A stretch of DNA of 64,000 nucleotides from Skermanella aerolata KACC 11604 (GCF_000936425.1 NZ_AVFK01000028.1:1-64000), one strand, 5' to 3'; shown: positions 34,956 to 44,677, numbered from the stretch's first letter. Notes: a model not told the origin generated them from the letters alone. Program-made: numbers and translations.

Positions 34956-37900
34956 CCGCCGTCATCGACGTCAGGCCGGCTCCAGAGGTTCTGGACCGCC
35001 GCGCCATGCTGGCCGACCTGCTGCGCCGGAAGGCGGCGGAGCAGGTTACCAGACACCATCTGTCCCGAGGGCAGGAAGCCCTGTGGTTCCTGCACCGGAG
35101 CGCTCCGGACAGCGCCGCCTACCATGTCGCCTTCGCGGCGCGCATCGTTTCACCGCTGGACATATCCGCGCTGCGGCGGTCGCTCCAGGCGCTGATGGAC
35201 CGCCATCCCCTGCTGCGGGCGAGTTTCCGCCTGGAAGACGGGGTACCGGTCCAGGACATCCCCGGCTACCGCGAAGCACGCCTTGAAATCGTCGATTGCG
35301 CCGGATTGACCGACGAAGAACTGCGTGAACGCGTGACCGCCGCCTACCGGCGACCGTTCGACCTCGAGGCAGGCGGGTTGTTCCGCGCCAGCCTGCTGGA
35401 GCGGTCCGCCGACGATGCCGTGCTGCTGCTGACGGTCCACCACATCGTCTATGACGGCTGGTCGCTCTGGGTGAACCTGGAAGAGCTGAAGGAGCTTTAT
35501 GCCGCTTGCGCGAGCGGATCGCCGCTGCCGCCGCCACGCCTCGCTCCGGCATACGGCGACCACGTGGCCGCCCAGGAGCGTCTGCTTGACAGTCCACGCG
35601 GCTTGCAGCTCGAAGCCTTCTGGAAGGAGCGGCTGGCCGGCGATCTGCCGCTGCTCGATCTGCCGGCCGACCGGCCGCGCCCGCCGTCGCAGACCTTCAA
35701 CGGCGCGTCCCGCAGGGTCGAGCTCGACCGGCCGCTTAGCCTCGCCCTGAAGGAACTGGCGCAGGGCGCCGGCACGACGCCCTTCACCCTGCTGCTGGCG
35801 GCATATCAGGTGCTGCTCGCCCGGTATTCCCGCCAGGACGAGATCCTGGTCGGCACGCCGGTCAGCGGCCGGTCCGACAGAACCTTTGCCGACACCGTGG
35901 GGTATTTCGTAAATCCTGTGGTGATGCGGGCCGATTTGAGCGACGACCCGACCTTCCGCACCTTCCTCGAGCGTTGCCACGCCGGCGTCCTCGAAGCGCT
36001 CGACCACCAGGACTATCCGTTCCCGCTGCTGGTCGAGCGGCTGAAGACGCGGCGCGACCCCAGCTATTCGCCGGTGTTCCAGGCCTCCTTCGTGTTGCAG
36101 AAGGCGCAGCGCGCGGGGAGCACGCTGGAGCTGGCCGGCGGCAGTCTCGACTGGGGTGGACTGAAGCTGGAATACTACGACCTGCCTCAGCAGGAAGGCC
36201 AGTTCGACCTCGAACTGGAGCTGATGGAGGTCGCCGGCCGCTTCACGGGATCGTTCAAGTACAACAGCGACCTGTTCGATCCGGCGACGGTCGGCCGCAT
36301 GGCCGACAACTTCGCTGAGCTGCTCCGGAACGTCGTCAAGGACGCCGACCGTCCCGTGATGTCCATCGACATGCTGAGCCCAGCCGAGCGCGACTGGCTG
36401 GCCCAGCGCAATCCCGCCCGCTCCGTTCAGGCGTCGGCGAACGAATGCGTCCATGACGGCTTCGCAAGGCGCGCCGCCGAGACGCCGGATGCCGTGGCGC
36501 TGATCTTCGAAGACCGGGAGATGACGTACCGCGAGTTGGACGAACGCGCCAACCGGCTCGCCAATTACCTGCGCGCCCGCGGCGCCGGTCCGGAAATACT
36601 GGTCGGGCTCTGCGTCGAGCGGTCGTTCGAGATGGTCGTCGGCATTCTCGGCATCCTCAAGGCGGGAGCCGCCTATCTGCCGCTCGATCCGGCAAGTCCA
36701 CCCGACCGGCTGGCCTTCATCGTGGAGGACAGCGCCGCATCCATGCTGCTGACCCAGGCGCACCTGCTCGACGTCGTCCCGGAGGTGGAGGTCGAGACGA
36801 TCCTGCTGGACGGCGACTGGCCGCAAATCGCCCGCAGCCCGGCCCACCGGCCCCGCAGCGGCGTCGGTCCGGACAACCTGATCTACGTGATCTATACCTC
36901 CGGCACGACCGGCAAGCCGAAGGGCGTCCAGCTCACCCATGGCAACGTCGCGCGCCTGTTCAGCGAAACGCGGGACTGGTACCGGTTCGGCCCAGACGAC
37001 GTCTGGACGCTGTTCCACTCCTTCGCCTTCGATGTGTCGGTGTGGGAGTTATGGGGCGCGCTGCTGCATGGCGGGCGGATCGTCATCGTGCCCTATCTGG
37101 TGTCGCGCTCGCCGTCGGAGTTCATCGACCTGCTGGCCCGGCACCGGGTCACGGTGCTGAACCAGAGCCCCTCGGCCTTCCGCCTGTTCGTCCAGGCGGA
37201 GCAGCGGAAGCCGCTGCCCGAACTGACCACCCTCCGCACCATCATCTTCGCCGGCGAAGCGCTGGACCTGCAAAGCCTGAAGCCCTGGGTGGCCCGGCAT
37301 GGCGACAGGAAGCCGGTGCTGGTCAACATGTACGGCATCACCGAGACGACGGTGCATTCGACATTCCGGATCGTCCGAGCCGAAGACCTTGTCCGGACCC
37401 GCAGCACCATCGGCGCGCCGATCCCCGATCTTCAAATCCGCCTGCTGGACCGGCACATGAAGCCGGTGCCGATCGGGGTCGCGGGCGAGATCTATGTCGG
37501 CGGGGCAGGGGTCGCGCGCGGCTACCTGAACCGGCCGCATCTGACGGCGGAACGCTTCCTGGAGGACGGCTGTCTGGAAGAAAGCTTCGGGGGTCGTCTC
37601 TACAAATCCGGTGACCTTGCCCGCTACCTGCCGGACGGCGATATCGAATATCTCGGCCGGCTGGACAAGCAGGTCAAGATCCGGGGCTTCCGGGTCGAAC
37701 TGGGCGAGATCGAGGCCGCCCTGTGCGCCCATCCCGGCATCGCCGCCGCCATCGTCGTGGCATCGGCGCGGGATGGGGGCGACATCAGGCTGATCGCCTA
37801 TATCGTGACCAGGGGAGCGGGCGTTCCCGACGTGACGGCGCTGCGCGGCCAACTGGCGGACAGGCTGCCCGAATACATGGTTCCGGCCAGCTTCGTGAAG

Positions 37901-39070
37901 ATCGACAAGCTGCCGCTGACCGGCAACGGCAAGCTCGACTATCGGTCGCTGCCGGAACCCGAGAACCTTCGGACCGGCGCCGCGCCCGCCGTGCCGCCAC
38001 GCGACGCGGTCGAGCAACGGCTGGCCGGGCTGTGGGAGAAGACGCTGAAGCTGCGTCCTGTCGGGATGCAGGACGACTTCTTCAAGCTGGGCGGCCATTC
38101 GATGCTGGCCGTCAACCTGATGGCCCAGGTCGAGAAGGAGTTCGGCCGGGAACTGCCGATCTCCGCCCTGTTCCGGCATCCCACGGTCGAGCAGCTTGCC
38201 CAATGCCTGCGCGAGGACGCCGAAGCGAGGCCCTGGTCGCCGCTGGTCCCCATCCAGATATCGGGCGACTTGCCACCGTTCTTCTGCGTCGCCGGCGGCG
38301 GCGGCAATGTCCTGTATTTCCACGAGCTTGCCCAGAACATGCCGCAGGACCGGCCCTTCTACGGTCTTCAGTTGCGCGGCGTCGACGGCTTGGCGGAGCC
38401 CTTGACCAGCGTCGAGGACATCGCCGCCGACTGCGTCGCGGCGATCCGGCAGGTTCAGCCCCATGGACCCTACTGGATCGGCGGCCACTGCTTCGGCGGT
38501 TTGGTCGCCTTCGAGATCGCCCAGCGGCTAGACGCGCTGGGAGAGGAAGTGGCGCTCGTCGCCATCCTTGACGCCCCGGCGCCGGTCGGCTGCCAGGACC
38601 GCCTCAACACGATATGCGCGATGGATGATGCCGACTGGCTGGCGAAGATCGGCAGCGTCCTGTCGGAAGGGACCGGACAGGACCTTGGCATCGACCCCGA
38701 CGAGTTGCGGACCCTGCCGCTGGACTGGCAACTGGCCTATGTGCAGGAGCGCATGAACGACGCGGGCCTGCTGCCACCCGGCGGCGGCATCGCGCAGGTC
38801 CGGGGCTTCCTGAAGGTCTTCGTCGCCAACAGCAAGGCGCGCTACGCGCCGCGCGACTTCCGGCCTGTGCCGATAGCCCTGTTCCAGGCCGGCGAATTCC
38901 ACGCCGACTACGACTACTCGGCGGCGGAGCGGCACGGGGCGGGCCTTGGCTGGCACGCTTTCTCCAAGGGCGGCGTCGCCGTCCACCAGGTACCCGGCAA
39001 CCACATCACGATGCTGTCGGGACCCAACGCGGCCGAGCTTGCCCGGCGGCTGGCCGCTCATCTCGCCTGA
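34952..39070 (+). CDS. NRPS module C-A-PCP-TE with cysteine thioesterase
   Basis: A 1372-residue protein. C domain, about 37-470: HHIVYDGW with active His164. A domain, about 500-1000: YTSGTTGKPKG, NMYGITETTV, YKSGDLARYLPDG, and GNGKLDYRS with the lysine. PCP, about 1018-1085: Ser1050 in LGGHSM. TE, about 1105-1365: nucleophile motif GGHCFGG with Cys1180 instead of Ser and His1351 in PGNHI. Motif alignment with GrsA gives a specificity line of about D-V-W-N-I-A-M-V-H-K, nearest to threonine codes. It should link the PKS acyl chain to one amino acid and release the product. No MbtH or PPTase gene is in the window. Confidence 0.92.
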   Translation: MTAVIDVRPAPEVLDRRAMLADLLRRKAAEQVTRHHLSRGQEALWFLHRSAPDSAAYHVAFAARIVSPLDISALRRSLQALMDRHPLLRASFRLEDGVPVQDIPGYREARLEIVDCAGLTDEELRERVTAAYRRPFDLEAGGLFRASLLERSADDAVLLLTVHHIVYDGWSLWVNLEELKELYAACASGSPLPPPRLAPAYGDHVAAQERLLDSPRGLQLEAFWKERLAGDLPLLDLPADRPRPPSQTFNGASRRVELDRPLSLALKELAQGAGTTPFTLLLAAYQVLLARYSRQDEILVGTPVSGRSDRTFADTVGYFVNPVVMRADLSDDPTFRTFLERCHAGVLEALDHQDYPFPLLVERLKTRRDPSYSPVFQASFVLQKAQRAGSTLELAGGSLDWGGLKLEYYDLPQQEGQFDLELELMEVAGRFTGSFKYNSDLFDPATVGRMADNFAELLRNVVKDADRPVMSIDMLSPAERDWLAQRNPARSVQASANECVHDGFARRAAETPDAVALIFEDREMTYRELDERANRLANYLRARGAGPEILVGLCVERSFEMVVGILGILKAGAAYLPLDPASPPDRLAFIVEDSAASMLLTQAHLLDVVPEVEVETILLDGDWPQIARSPAHRPRSGVGPDNLIYVIYTSGTTGKPKGVQLTHGNVARLFSETRDWYRFGPDDVWTLFHSFAFDVSVWELWGALLHGGRIVIVPYLVSRSPSEFIDLLARHRVTVLNQSPSAFRLFVQAEQRKPLPELTTLRTIIFAGEALDLQSLKPWVARHGDRKPVLVNMYGITETTVHSTFRIVRAEDLVRTRSTIGAPIPDLQIRLLDRHMKPVPIGVAGEIYVGGAGVARGYLNRPHLTAERFLEDGCLEESFGGRLYKSGDLARYLPDGDIEYLGRLDKQVKIRGFRVELGEIEAALCAHPGIAAAIVVASARDGGDIRLIAYIVTRGAGVPDVTALRGQLADRLPEYMVPASFVKIDKLPLTGNGKLDYRSLPEPENLRTGAAPAVPPRDAVEQRLAGLWEKTLKLRPVGMQDDFFKLGGHSMLAVNLMAQVEKEFGRELPISALFRHPTVEQLAQCLREDAEARPWSPLVPIQISGDLPPFFCVAGGGGNVLYFHELAQNMPQDRPFYGLQLRGVDGLAEPLTSVEDIAADCVAAIRQVQPHGPYWIGGHCFGGLVAFEIAQRLDALGEEVALVAILDAPAPVGCQDRLNTICAMDDADWLAKIGSVLSEGTGQDLGIDPDELRTLPLDWQLAYVQERMNDAGLLPPGGGIAQVRGFLKVFVANSKARYAPRDFRPVPIALFQAGEFHADYDYSAAERHGAGLGWHAFSKGGVAVHQVPGNHITMLSGPNAAELARRLAAHLA

Positions 39071-39128
39071 AATCCCAGCCGAGCATCCGAGACTTCACAC
39101 CGTTCTTTTCATCGAAAGGGAAGAAACC

Positions 39129-40061
39129 ATGAATGCGTTCCTGAAAGTCTCCGTTTCCGCCTTAGCACTCCTGCTGCTGCCGGTAACAGCGCAAGCCAAG
39201 CCCTTCACGCAGCTCGTCGCTTTCAGCGGTGCTCTGACCGACACCGGCAACTTCAGCTCGGTCAAGGGCGACATGCCGGCGCCGTTCTACAAGAACCGCA
39301 CCACCAACGGCCCGGTGGCCATCGACGTGCTGGCGGAACGGCTCGGACTGGAGGCGAAACCGTCCATGCACCTCGTCAAGCAGGCCAAGAAGCCCCAGGG
39401 CACCAATTACGCCGTCGTGGACGCGCTGGCCGGCGGCAACGGTCCCCATGACCTGCCGGCCCAGATCAGCGCCCATCTCGACAGCCGGGGCGGCAAGGCC
39501 GATCCGGACGCGCTGTACTTCGTGTTCATCGGCGGCAACGACGTCGTCATGGCGGCGATGACGCCCGACCCGCAGAAGGCGGAAGCGATGCTCGACAAGG
39601 CGGTCGCCGGGATCGAGACCGCGATCCATGAGCTTGTGGCGGCGGGAGCCAGGACGATCATGGCGCCGGACTTCATCGATGTCGGCATGGCGCCGGCGGT
39701 GCGCGGCATGGGAGCGGGTCCGCAGGCCTGGGCCACCCGAATGTCCGACAGCTACAACGCCAAGTTCAACACGATGCTGGACAAGGTCGAGAAGGAGAAG
39801 TCGTTCGAGCTGATCCGCTGGGAATTCAGCCGTTTCGTCAAGAACGTGGCGGCCCATGGCGAAGAATTCGGCTTCACCAACATGACCGACAGCTGCATGG
39901 CGCTGAAGCCGGCCGGGAAATGCGACTTCGATAAGTTCGTCTTCTTCAACGAACAGTATCCGACCGCCAGGGTCCACGAACTGATGGGATCGGCCATGGC
40001 GCTTGCGGTGCTGGAGCGTCCCGCCGATGGCGAAACCGAAGCGGCGGTGGCCGCGAAATAG
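39129..40061 (+). CDS. Secreted SGNH/GDSL-fold protein lacking the catalytic triad
   Basis: The 310-residue protein starts with a Sec signal (LALLLLPVTAQA, cleavage about residue 23). The fold is that of GDSL lipases/esterases: block I VAFSGALTDTGN, block II GTNYAV (Gly91), block III FIGGNDV (Asn137), block V FFNEQYPTARVHEL. The usual GDSL nucleophile is Ala35 here, and the D-x-x-H pair of block V is Asn274 and Tyr277. All three catalytic residues are thus replaced while the oxyanion Gly and Asn remain, implying a binding protein. It lies 58 bases after the NRPS gene and a good ribosome-binding site (AAGGGAAG) precedes it. Confidence 0.85.
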   Translation: MNAFLKVSVSALALLLLPVTAQAKPFTQLVAFSGALTDTGNFSSVKGDMPAPFYKNRTTNGPVAIDVLAERLGLEAKPSMHLVKQAKKPQGTNYAVVDALAGGNGPHDLPAQISAHLDSRGGKADPDALYFVFIGGNDVVMAAMTPDPQKAEAMLDKAVAGIETAIHELVAAGARTIMAPDFIDVGMAPAVRGMGAGPQAWATRMSDSYNAKFNTMLDKVEKEKSFELIRWEFSRFVKNVAAHGEEFGFTNMTDSCMALKPAGKCDFDKFVFFNEQYPTARVHELMGSAMALAVLERPADGETEAAVAAK

Positions 40062-40070
40062 GCTGTCCAG

Positions 40071-40112
40071 CGCCTCGTCTTCCCGTTCCACCGTGGATGG
40101 GGAGGCGAGGCG
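40071..40112 (+). terminator. Stem-loop between the SGNH-like gene and the RND genes
   Basis: CGCCTCGTCTTCCC (40071-40084) pairs with GGGGAGGCGAGGCG (40099-40112) with two mismatched or wobble positions. No T-run follows. It may protect the biosynthetic transcript or partly uncouple the pump genes from it. Confidence 0.4.
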
Positions 40113-40142
40113 ACCGTTCCTCCCTTGCCCGGATTGAGAGAC

Positions 40143-41249
40143 ATGCGAGTTCATTATCTGCGACGCCCCTTCGCGGCGCCCGCGGCGGCGCTTGTCGGCA
40201 TGGCATTGGCGCTGACTGGCTGCGACCAGACGACAGTCGCCGCGCCGGCGGCTCCGCCCACGCCGGTCCGGGTCGAGACGGTGAAACTGGAGCCCGCCTC
40301 GCGCGTCCAGCGCTATGCCGCCGTGATCCGTCCGCGGATCGAAGCCGATATCGGCTTCCGCGTCGGCGGCAAAGTCGTCGAACGGCTTGTCGATGTCGGT
40401 GCCCCGGTCCAGGCGGGAACGCCGCTGGCACGACTGGATCCCGCCGATCTGGACGCCCGCGTCCGGGCGGCGGAGGCGCAGCGGCGATCGGCCCTTGCCC
40501 TGGCCGCCAACGCGAAGAGCGAGTTCGCTCGCTACGCTAAGCTCCACGCGAAGGGCTGGGCTACCGCCCAGGAATATGACAAGCGCCGGGCCGCGGTCGA
40601 AACGGCCGATGCCGCGATCCGGGAACTGGATGCGCAGCTCGGCATCGCACGGGACAACGCCCGCTACGCCACCTTGATAGCCGACGGTCCCGGACGGGTG
40701 ACCTCGGTGCTGGTCGAGCCGGGGCAGGTCGTGTCACAGGGACAGACCGTCTTCCGGATCGCGAGAGCCGGCGAACTGGAAGTTCTCGCCAACGTTCCGG
40801 AATCCCAGGTCGGTATGCTCGATCAGTCCGATCTGACCGCCGAGCTGTGGTCGATGCCTGGCATTTCGATCAAGGGCCGGCTTCGCGAACTGGCGCCGAG
40901 CGCCGATGCCGCGACGCGGACATATCAGGCGAGGATCGCGCTTGACGCTCCACCCCCCGGCATCCAGTTGGGCATGACCGCCAGCCTGGTCGTTACGACG
41001 GCGGGGCAGGGCGATGTCGCGCGGCTGCCGATGACGGCGCTGGCCAAGCAGGACGGCAAACCCGCCATGTGGGTGCTGAACGCCGAGGGTAACGGCGTGG
41101 CGCTCCGGCCGATCGGCATAGGCGGCTATTCCGGCGACCGGGTGACCGTGCTGGACGGGCTGGAGCAGGGCGACCGCGTCGTCACGGCGGGCGTCCATAA
41201 GCTTTACGAGACGCAGAAAGTGCGCGTCTGGACGGAGCCGGTGCGATGA
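40143..41249 (+). CDS. RND efflux periplasmic adaptor (membrane fusion) lipoprotein
   Basis: From ATG 40143 the protein has 368 residues and a lipobox LTGC after a hydrophobic signal. Barrel-sandwich lipoyl half motifs RVGGKVVERLVDVGAPVQAG and GRVTSVLVEPGQVVSQGQ flank a helical hairpin (about 100-160), followed by beta-barrel and membrane-proximal domains (GMTASLVV, TVLDGLEQGDRVVTAG). It would connect the following pump to an outer-membrane channel encoded elsewhere. Its stop overlaps the pump start (ATGA). Confidence 0.92.
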   Translation: MRVHYLRRPFAAPAAALVGMALALTGCDQTTVAAPAAPPTPVRVETVKLEPASRVQRYAAVIRPRIEADIGFRVGGKVVERLVDVGAPVQAGTPLARLDPADLDARVRAAEAQRRSALALAANAKSEFARYAKLHAKGWATAQEYDKRRAAVETADAAIRELDAQLGIARDNARYATLIADGPGRVTSVLVEPGQVVSQGQTVFRIARAGELEVLANVPESQVGMLDQSDLTAELWSMPGISIKGRLRELAPSADAATRTYQARIALDAPPPGIQLGMTASLVVTTAGQGDVARLPMTALAKQDGKPAMWVLNAEGNGVALRPIGIGGYSGDRVTVLDGLEQGDRVVTAGVHKLYETQKVRVWTEPVR

Positions 41250-44200
41250 ACAGCAAGATCCCGATGCGCGGAAACCTGTCGGCCTGGGCACTGACGCACC
41301 AGACGCTGGTGCTCTTCATGATCCTGGCGTCCGCCGCCGCCGGCCTGTTGGCCTATTTCAGCCTGGGACGTGCCGAAGACCCCTCCTATACCTGGAAAGC
41401 CATGACGATCCGGACGGCGTGGCCCGGCGCCACCGCCGACGAGGTCGAGCGGCTGGTTACCGATCCGATCGAAAAGAAGCTGGAGGAGATGCCCTATTAC
41501 GACTTCACCCGCAGCTATTCCAAGCCGGGTGAATCCGTCGTCATCCTCACCCTGAAGGACTTCACGCCGGCCGAGCAGGTCCAGGACCTGTGGTATCAGG
41601 CGCGGAAGAAGGTCGGGGACATCCGCGACACACTGCCGGCGGGGATCGCCGGGCCGTTCTTCAACGACGAGTTCGGCGACGTCTATTCGTTCATCCAGGC
41701 TTTCATGGGCGAAGACTATTCTCCGGCGCAGATGAAGAAGATCGTCGAGGAGGTCCGGGCCAGACTGTTGAAGGTCGAGGGGGTCGAGAAGATCGATCTG
41801 TTCGGCGTCCAGGAAGAGAAGATCTATGTCGAGCTGTCCAGCCGCCGGCTGGCGTCCTACGGCGTCTCGGGCGAGCAGGTGATCCAGGCGATCCGCCGCA
41901 ACAACACGGTCCTGCCCTCGGGGTCGGTCGATGCGGGTGCCGCCCGCGTCTTCGTCCGGGTCGAGGCCGATTTCGCCGGCGTGGAGGCCATCCGCGCGAT
42001 TCCCATCGAATCCGCCGGCCGGCTGATGACCGTCGGCGACGTCGCGGAGGTCAGGCGAGGCTATGTCGATCCCAAGGTCGAGACCATGCGGTTCCGGGGC
42101 CGCGACGCGATCGGGCTTGGCATCGTCATGGCCAAGGGGCGGAACGTCCTTGCGCTGGGATCGGCACTGGATGCGGCGATGGAGCAGATCAAGGCCAACC
42201 TGCCGGCTGGGGTCGAGGTCGGCGCCGTCGCCAATCAGGCCGAGGTGGTGGACACGTCGATCGACCATTTCGTCCGGTCGCTGGTGGAAGCGGTCGCCAT
42301 CGTCCTGGTCGTCAGCTTCATCAGCCTGGGCTGGCGGGCGGGCGTCGTCGTCGCCTTCGCCGTGCCGCTGGTGCTTGGCCTGACGCTGGTCTCGATGCTG
42401 TGGATGGGCATCGACCTGCACCGGATTTCATTGGGCGCGCTGATAATCGCATTGGGACTGCTGGTGGACGACGCGATCATCGCGGTCGAGATCATGGCCG
42501 TGAAGATGAGGCAGGGCTGGAGTCGGATGGAAGCCGGCAGCTTCGCCTACCGCTCGACCGCATTCCCGATGCTGACCGGCACCGTCGTCACGGCTGCGGG
42601 CTTCCTCCCCATCGGGTTGGCCAGATCGTCGTCGGGCGAATACACGAACTCGATCTTCTGGGTCGTGACGGTGGCGCTGCTGCTGTCGTGGGTCGTCGCC
42701 GTGCTCGTGACGCCCTATCTGGGATACCATCTGCTGCCGCGCGGCAGGAGCAAGGCGCATTCCGGCAGGACGCATTCCGGCGGCGACCAGGACGGCATCT
42801 ACGACACCAGGATCTACCGCTGGCTGCGGCATTCGATAGAGATCTGCGTCCGGGCGCGCTGGGTGACCATCGGCGTGACCGTCGCCGCCTTCATCGCCTC
42901 GGTGATCGGCTTCGGCCATGTGCCGCGCCAGTTCTTTCCGAGTTCCAGCCGCCTCGAACTGGTTGTCGATATCCGTCTGGCGGAAGGCTCCTCGTTCGAG
43001 GCGACCGCCGCCGAAGTGTCGAGGATGGAGAAGTTCCTGGAGAGCCGGGACGCCGTCGCGGACTGGACCGTCTATACCGGCGCCGGGTCGCCCCGCTTCT
43101 TCCTGACCTTCGACAAGCAGCTTCAGAACGCCAACTTCGCGCAGGTCGTCATCATGGCGAAAGGCATCGCCGAGCGCGACGCGCTTGCCCGCGAGATCAT
43201 GGCGCGGGCACCGCAGGACTTCCCGGCCGCCCGCATCCGGGTCAGCCGGCTTGAAGTCGGCCCGCCGGTCGGATACCCGGTCCAATTCCGGGTGATCGGC
43301 GGCGATCCGGCGATGCTCCGCGACTTTGCCTACCGGGTCCGCGACACCCTGCACGGCAACGCCAACCTCACCAACGTCAACCTGGACTGGGACGAACTCG
43401 CGAAGCGCGTCCGCATCCAGGTCGATCCGGCAAAGGCGCAGGCGCTGGGGTTCACACGGGACGATCTGGCCCGTGTCCTCCAGGTGCTGCTGTCGGGGGC
43501 CGTGACCACGCAATATCGCGAAGGAACCGAACTGATCGATGTCGTGATGAGGGCGGCGCCCGAAGAACGCCTGGACCTGGGCCAATGGCGCGACCTGAAC
43601 ATTCCCATCCCGACCGCGCAAGGGGGTTGGGTGCCACTCGGACAGATTGCGACAATTCACTATGAGTTGGAGGAGCCGGTCCTGTGGCGGAGATCGCGCC
43701 AGACCGTGATGACCGTCCGGGGCGACGTGACGGGCGGACTTCAGCCCCCCATGGTCAGTGCCGCCATAGATCGCCAACTCGACGCCATCCGCGCCGTCAT
43801 GCCCGACGGATACAGGATCGAGGTCGGTGGCGCCGCCGAGGCGAGCGCCAAGGGCAACGCCTCGCTGGTCAAGGTCCTGCCGCTGATGCTGCTGGCGATC
43901 CTTGGCATGCTGATGATCCAGCTTCAGCGCTTCTCGCTGGTGGCGCTGGTGCTGCTGACGGCGCCGCTGGGATTGATCGGCGTGACGGCCAGCCTGCTGC
44001 TGACCGGCATGCCGTTCGGTTTCGTCGCCACGCTCGGCACCATCGCCCTGTCGGGGATCATCATGCGGAACTCCGTCATTCTGGTCGATCAGATCAAGCA
44101 GGACAGGGAGTCGGGCATGGCTCCGTGGGATGCGGTGATCGACGCGACCGTGCGTCGCGCCCGCCCTATCCTTCTGACGGCGGCAGCCGCCATCCTCGCC

Positions 44201-44419
44201 ATGATCCCGCTGGCCCGCACCGCCTTCTGGGGACCCATGGCGGTCGCGATCATGGGTGGACTGGCGAGCGCCACGCTGCTGACCTTGTATTTCGTCCCGG
44301 CGCTTTATGCCGCCGCTTTCCGAGTACGCCCGCAGCAAGCGCCGACGGCTGTAAAGGCTACTCCACAGCGACCGTTCGAGACCGGCGACTGGCTGCCGGG
44401 CCAGTCACCAGCCGAATAA
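41246..44419 (+). CDS. RND multidrug/export pump (AcrB superfamily)
   Basis: A 1057-residue inner-membrane proton antiporter with twelve expected membrane segments and two large periplasmic loops. The proton-relay Asp pair is in LLVDDAIIAVEIM (TM4). The N terminus WALTHQTLVLFMILASAAAG, then RAEDPSYTWKAMTI and GATADEVE, places it near the MexK/TriC branch. Its position directly after the PKS-NRPS and the SGNH-like gene suggests export of that product or self-protection, although such pumps are also common on their own. Confidence 0.92.
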   Translation: MNSKIPMRGNLSAWALTHQTLVLFMILASAAAGLLAYFSLGRAEDPSYTWKAMTIRTAWPGATADEVERLVTDPIEKKLEEMPYYDFTRSYSKPGESVVILTLKDFTPAEQVQDLWYQARKKVGDIRDTLPAGIAGPFFNDEFGDVYSFIQAFMGEDYSPAQMKKIVEEVRARLLKVEGVEKIDLFGVQEEKIYVELSSRRLASYGVSGEQVIQAIRRNNTVLPSGSVDAGAARVFVRVEADFAGVEAIRAIPIESAGRLMTVGDVAEVRRGYVDPKVETMRFRGRDAIGLGIVMAKGRNVLALGSALDAAMEQIKANLPAGVEVGAVANQAEVVDTSIDHFVRSLVEAVAIVLVVSFISLGWRAGVVVAFAVPLVLGLTLVSMLWMGIDLHRISLGALIIALGLLVDDAIIAVEIMAVKMRQGWSRMEAGSFAYRSTAFPMLTGTVVTAAGFLPIGLARSSSGEYTNSIFWVVTVALLLSWVVAVLVTPYLGYHLLPRGRSKAHSGRTHSGGDQDGIYDTRIYRWLRHSIEICVRARWVTIGVTVAAFIASVIGFGHVPRQFFPSSSRLELVVDIRLAEGSSFEATAAEVSRMEKFLESRDAVADWTVYTGAGSPRFFLTFDKQLQNANFAQVVIMAKGIAERDALAREIMARAPQDFPAARIRVSRLEVGPPVGYPVQFRVIGGDPAMLRDFAYRVRDTLHGNANLTNVNLDWDELAKRVRIQVDPAKAQALGFTRDDLARVLQVLLSGAVTTQYREGTELIDVVMRAAPEERLDLGQWRDLNIPIPTAQGGWVPLGQIATIHYELEEPVLWRRSRQTVMTVRGDVTGGLQPPMVSAAIDRQLDAIRAVMPDGYRIEVGGAAEASAKGNASLVKVLPLMLLAILGMLMIQLQRFSLVALVLLTAPLGLIGVTASLLLTGMPFGFVATLGTIALSGIIMRNSVILVDQIKQDRESGMAPWDAVIDATVRRARPILLTAAAAILAMIPLARTAFWGPMAVAIMGGLASATLLTLYFVPALYAAAFRVRPQQAPTAVKATPQRPFETGDWLPGQSPAE

Positions 44420-44485
44420 GGACCGTACCCGAGCCTTGTTGCCCGCCCAAGATCAAGCAACCACCTTCCCTGTCCGGTGAAAGAC

Positions 44486-44677
44486 ATGCTCACGCACAAC
44501 GACTGGATAATGCATGCGAAGGCGACCCGAAGCCTGGGTCTGCGCGCGCTGAACCAGGGCGATGCCCAAGCCGCGGCCACCTTCTTTTCCGCCGCCCGCA
44601 GGATGGAACAGATGGCGGAACAGGAGGGCGTCCTCCCGATGGAGCACCCTCGGGCTCCGATCACTCTCAGGAGGTGA
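44486..44677 (+). CDS. Small conserved-looking protein of unknown function
   Basis: The frame from ATG 44486 gives 63 residues (MLTHNDWIMHAKATRSLGLRALNQGDAQAAATFFS and a basic tail); a GTG at 44477 could add three. The middle resembles a single TPR-like helix pair (ALNQGDAQAAATFFSAARRMEQMAEQEG). No signal or membrane segment is present. It follows the pump gene by 66 bases. I do not recognise it. Confidence 0.4.
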   Translation: MLTHNDWIMHAKATRSLGLRALNQGDAQAAATFFSAARRMEQMAEQEGVLPMEHPRAPITLRR

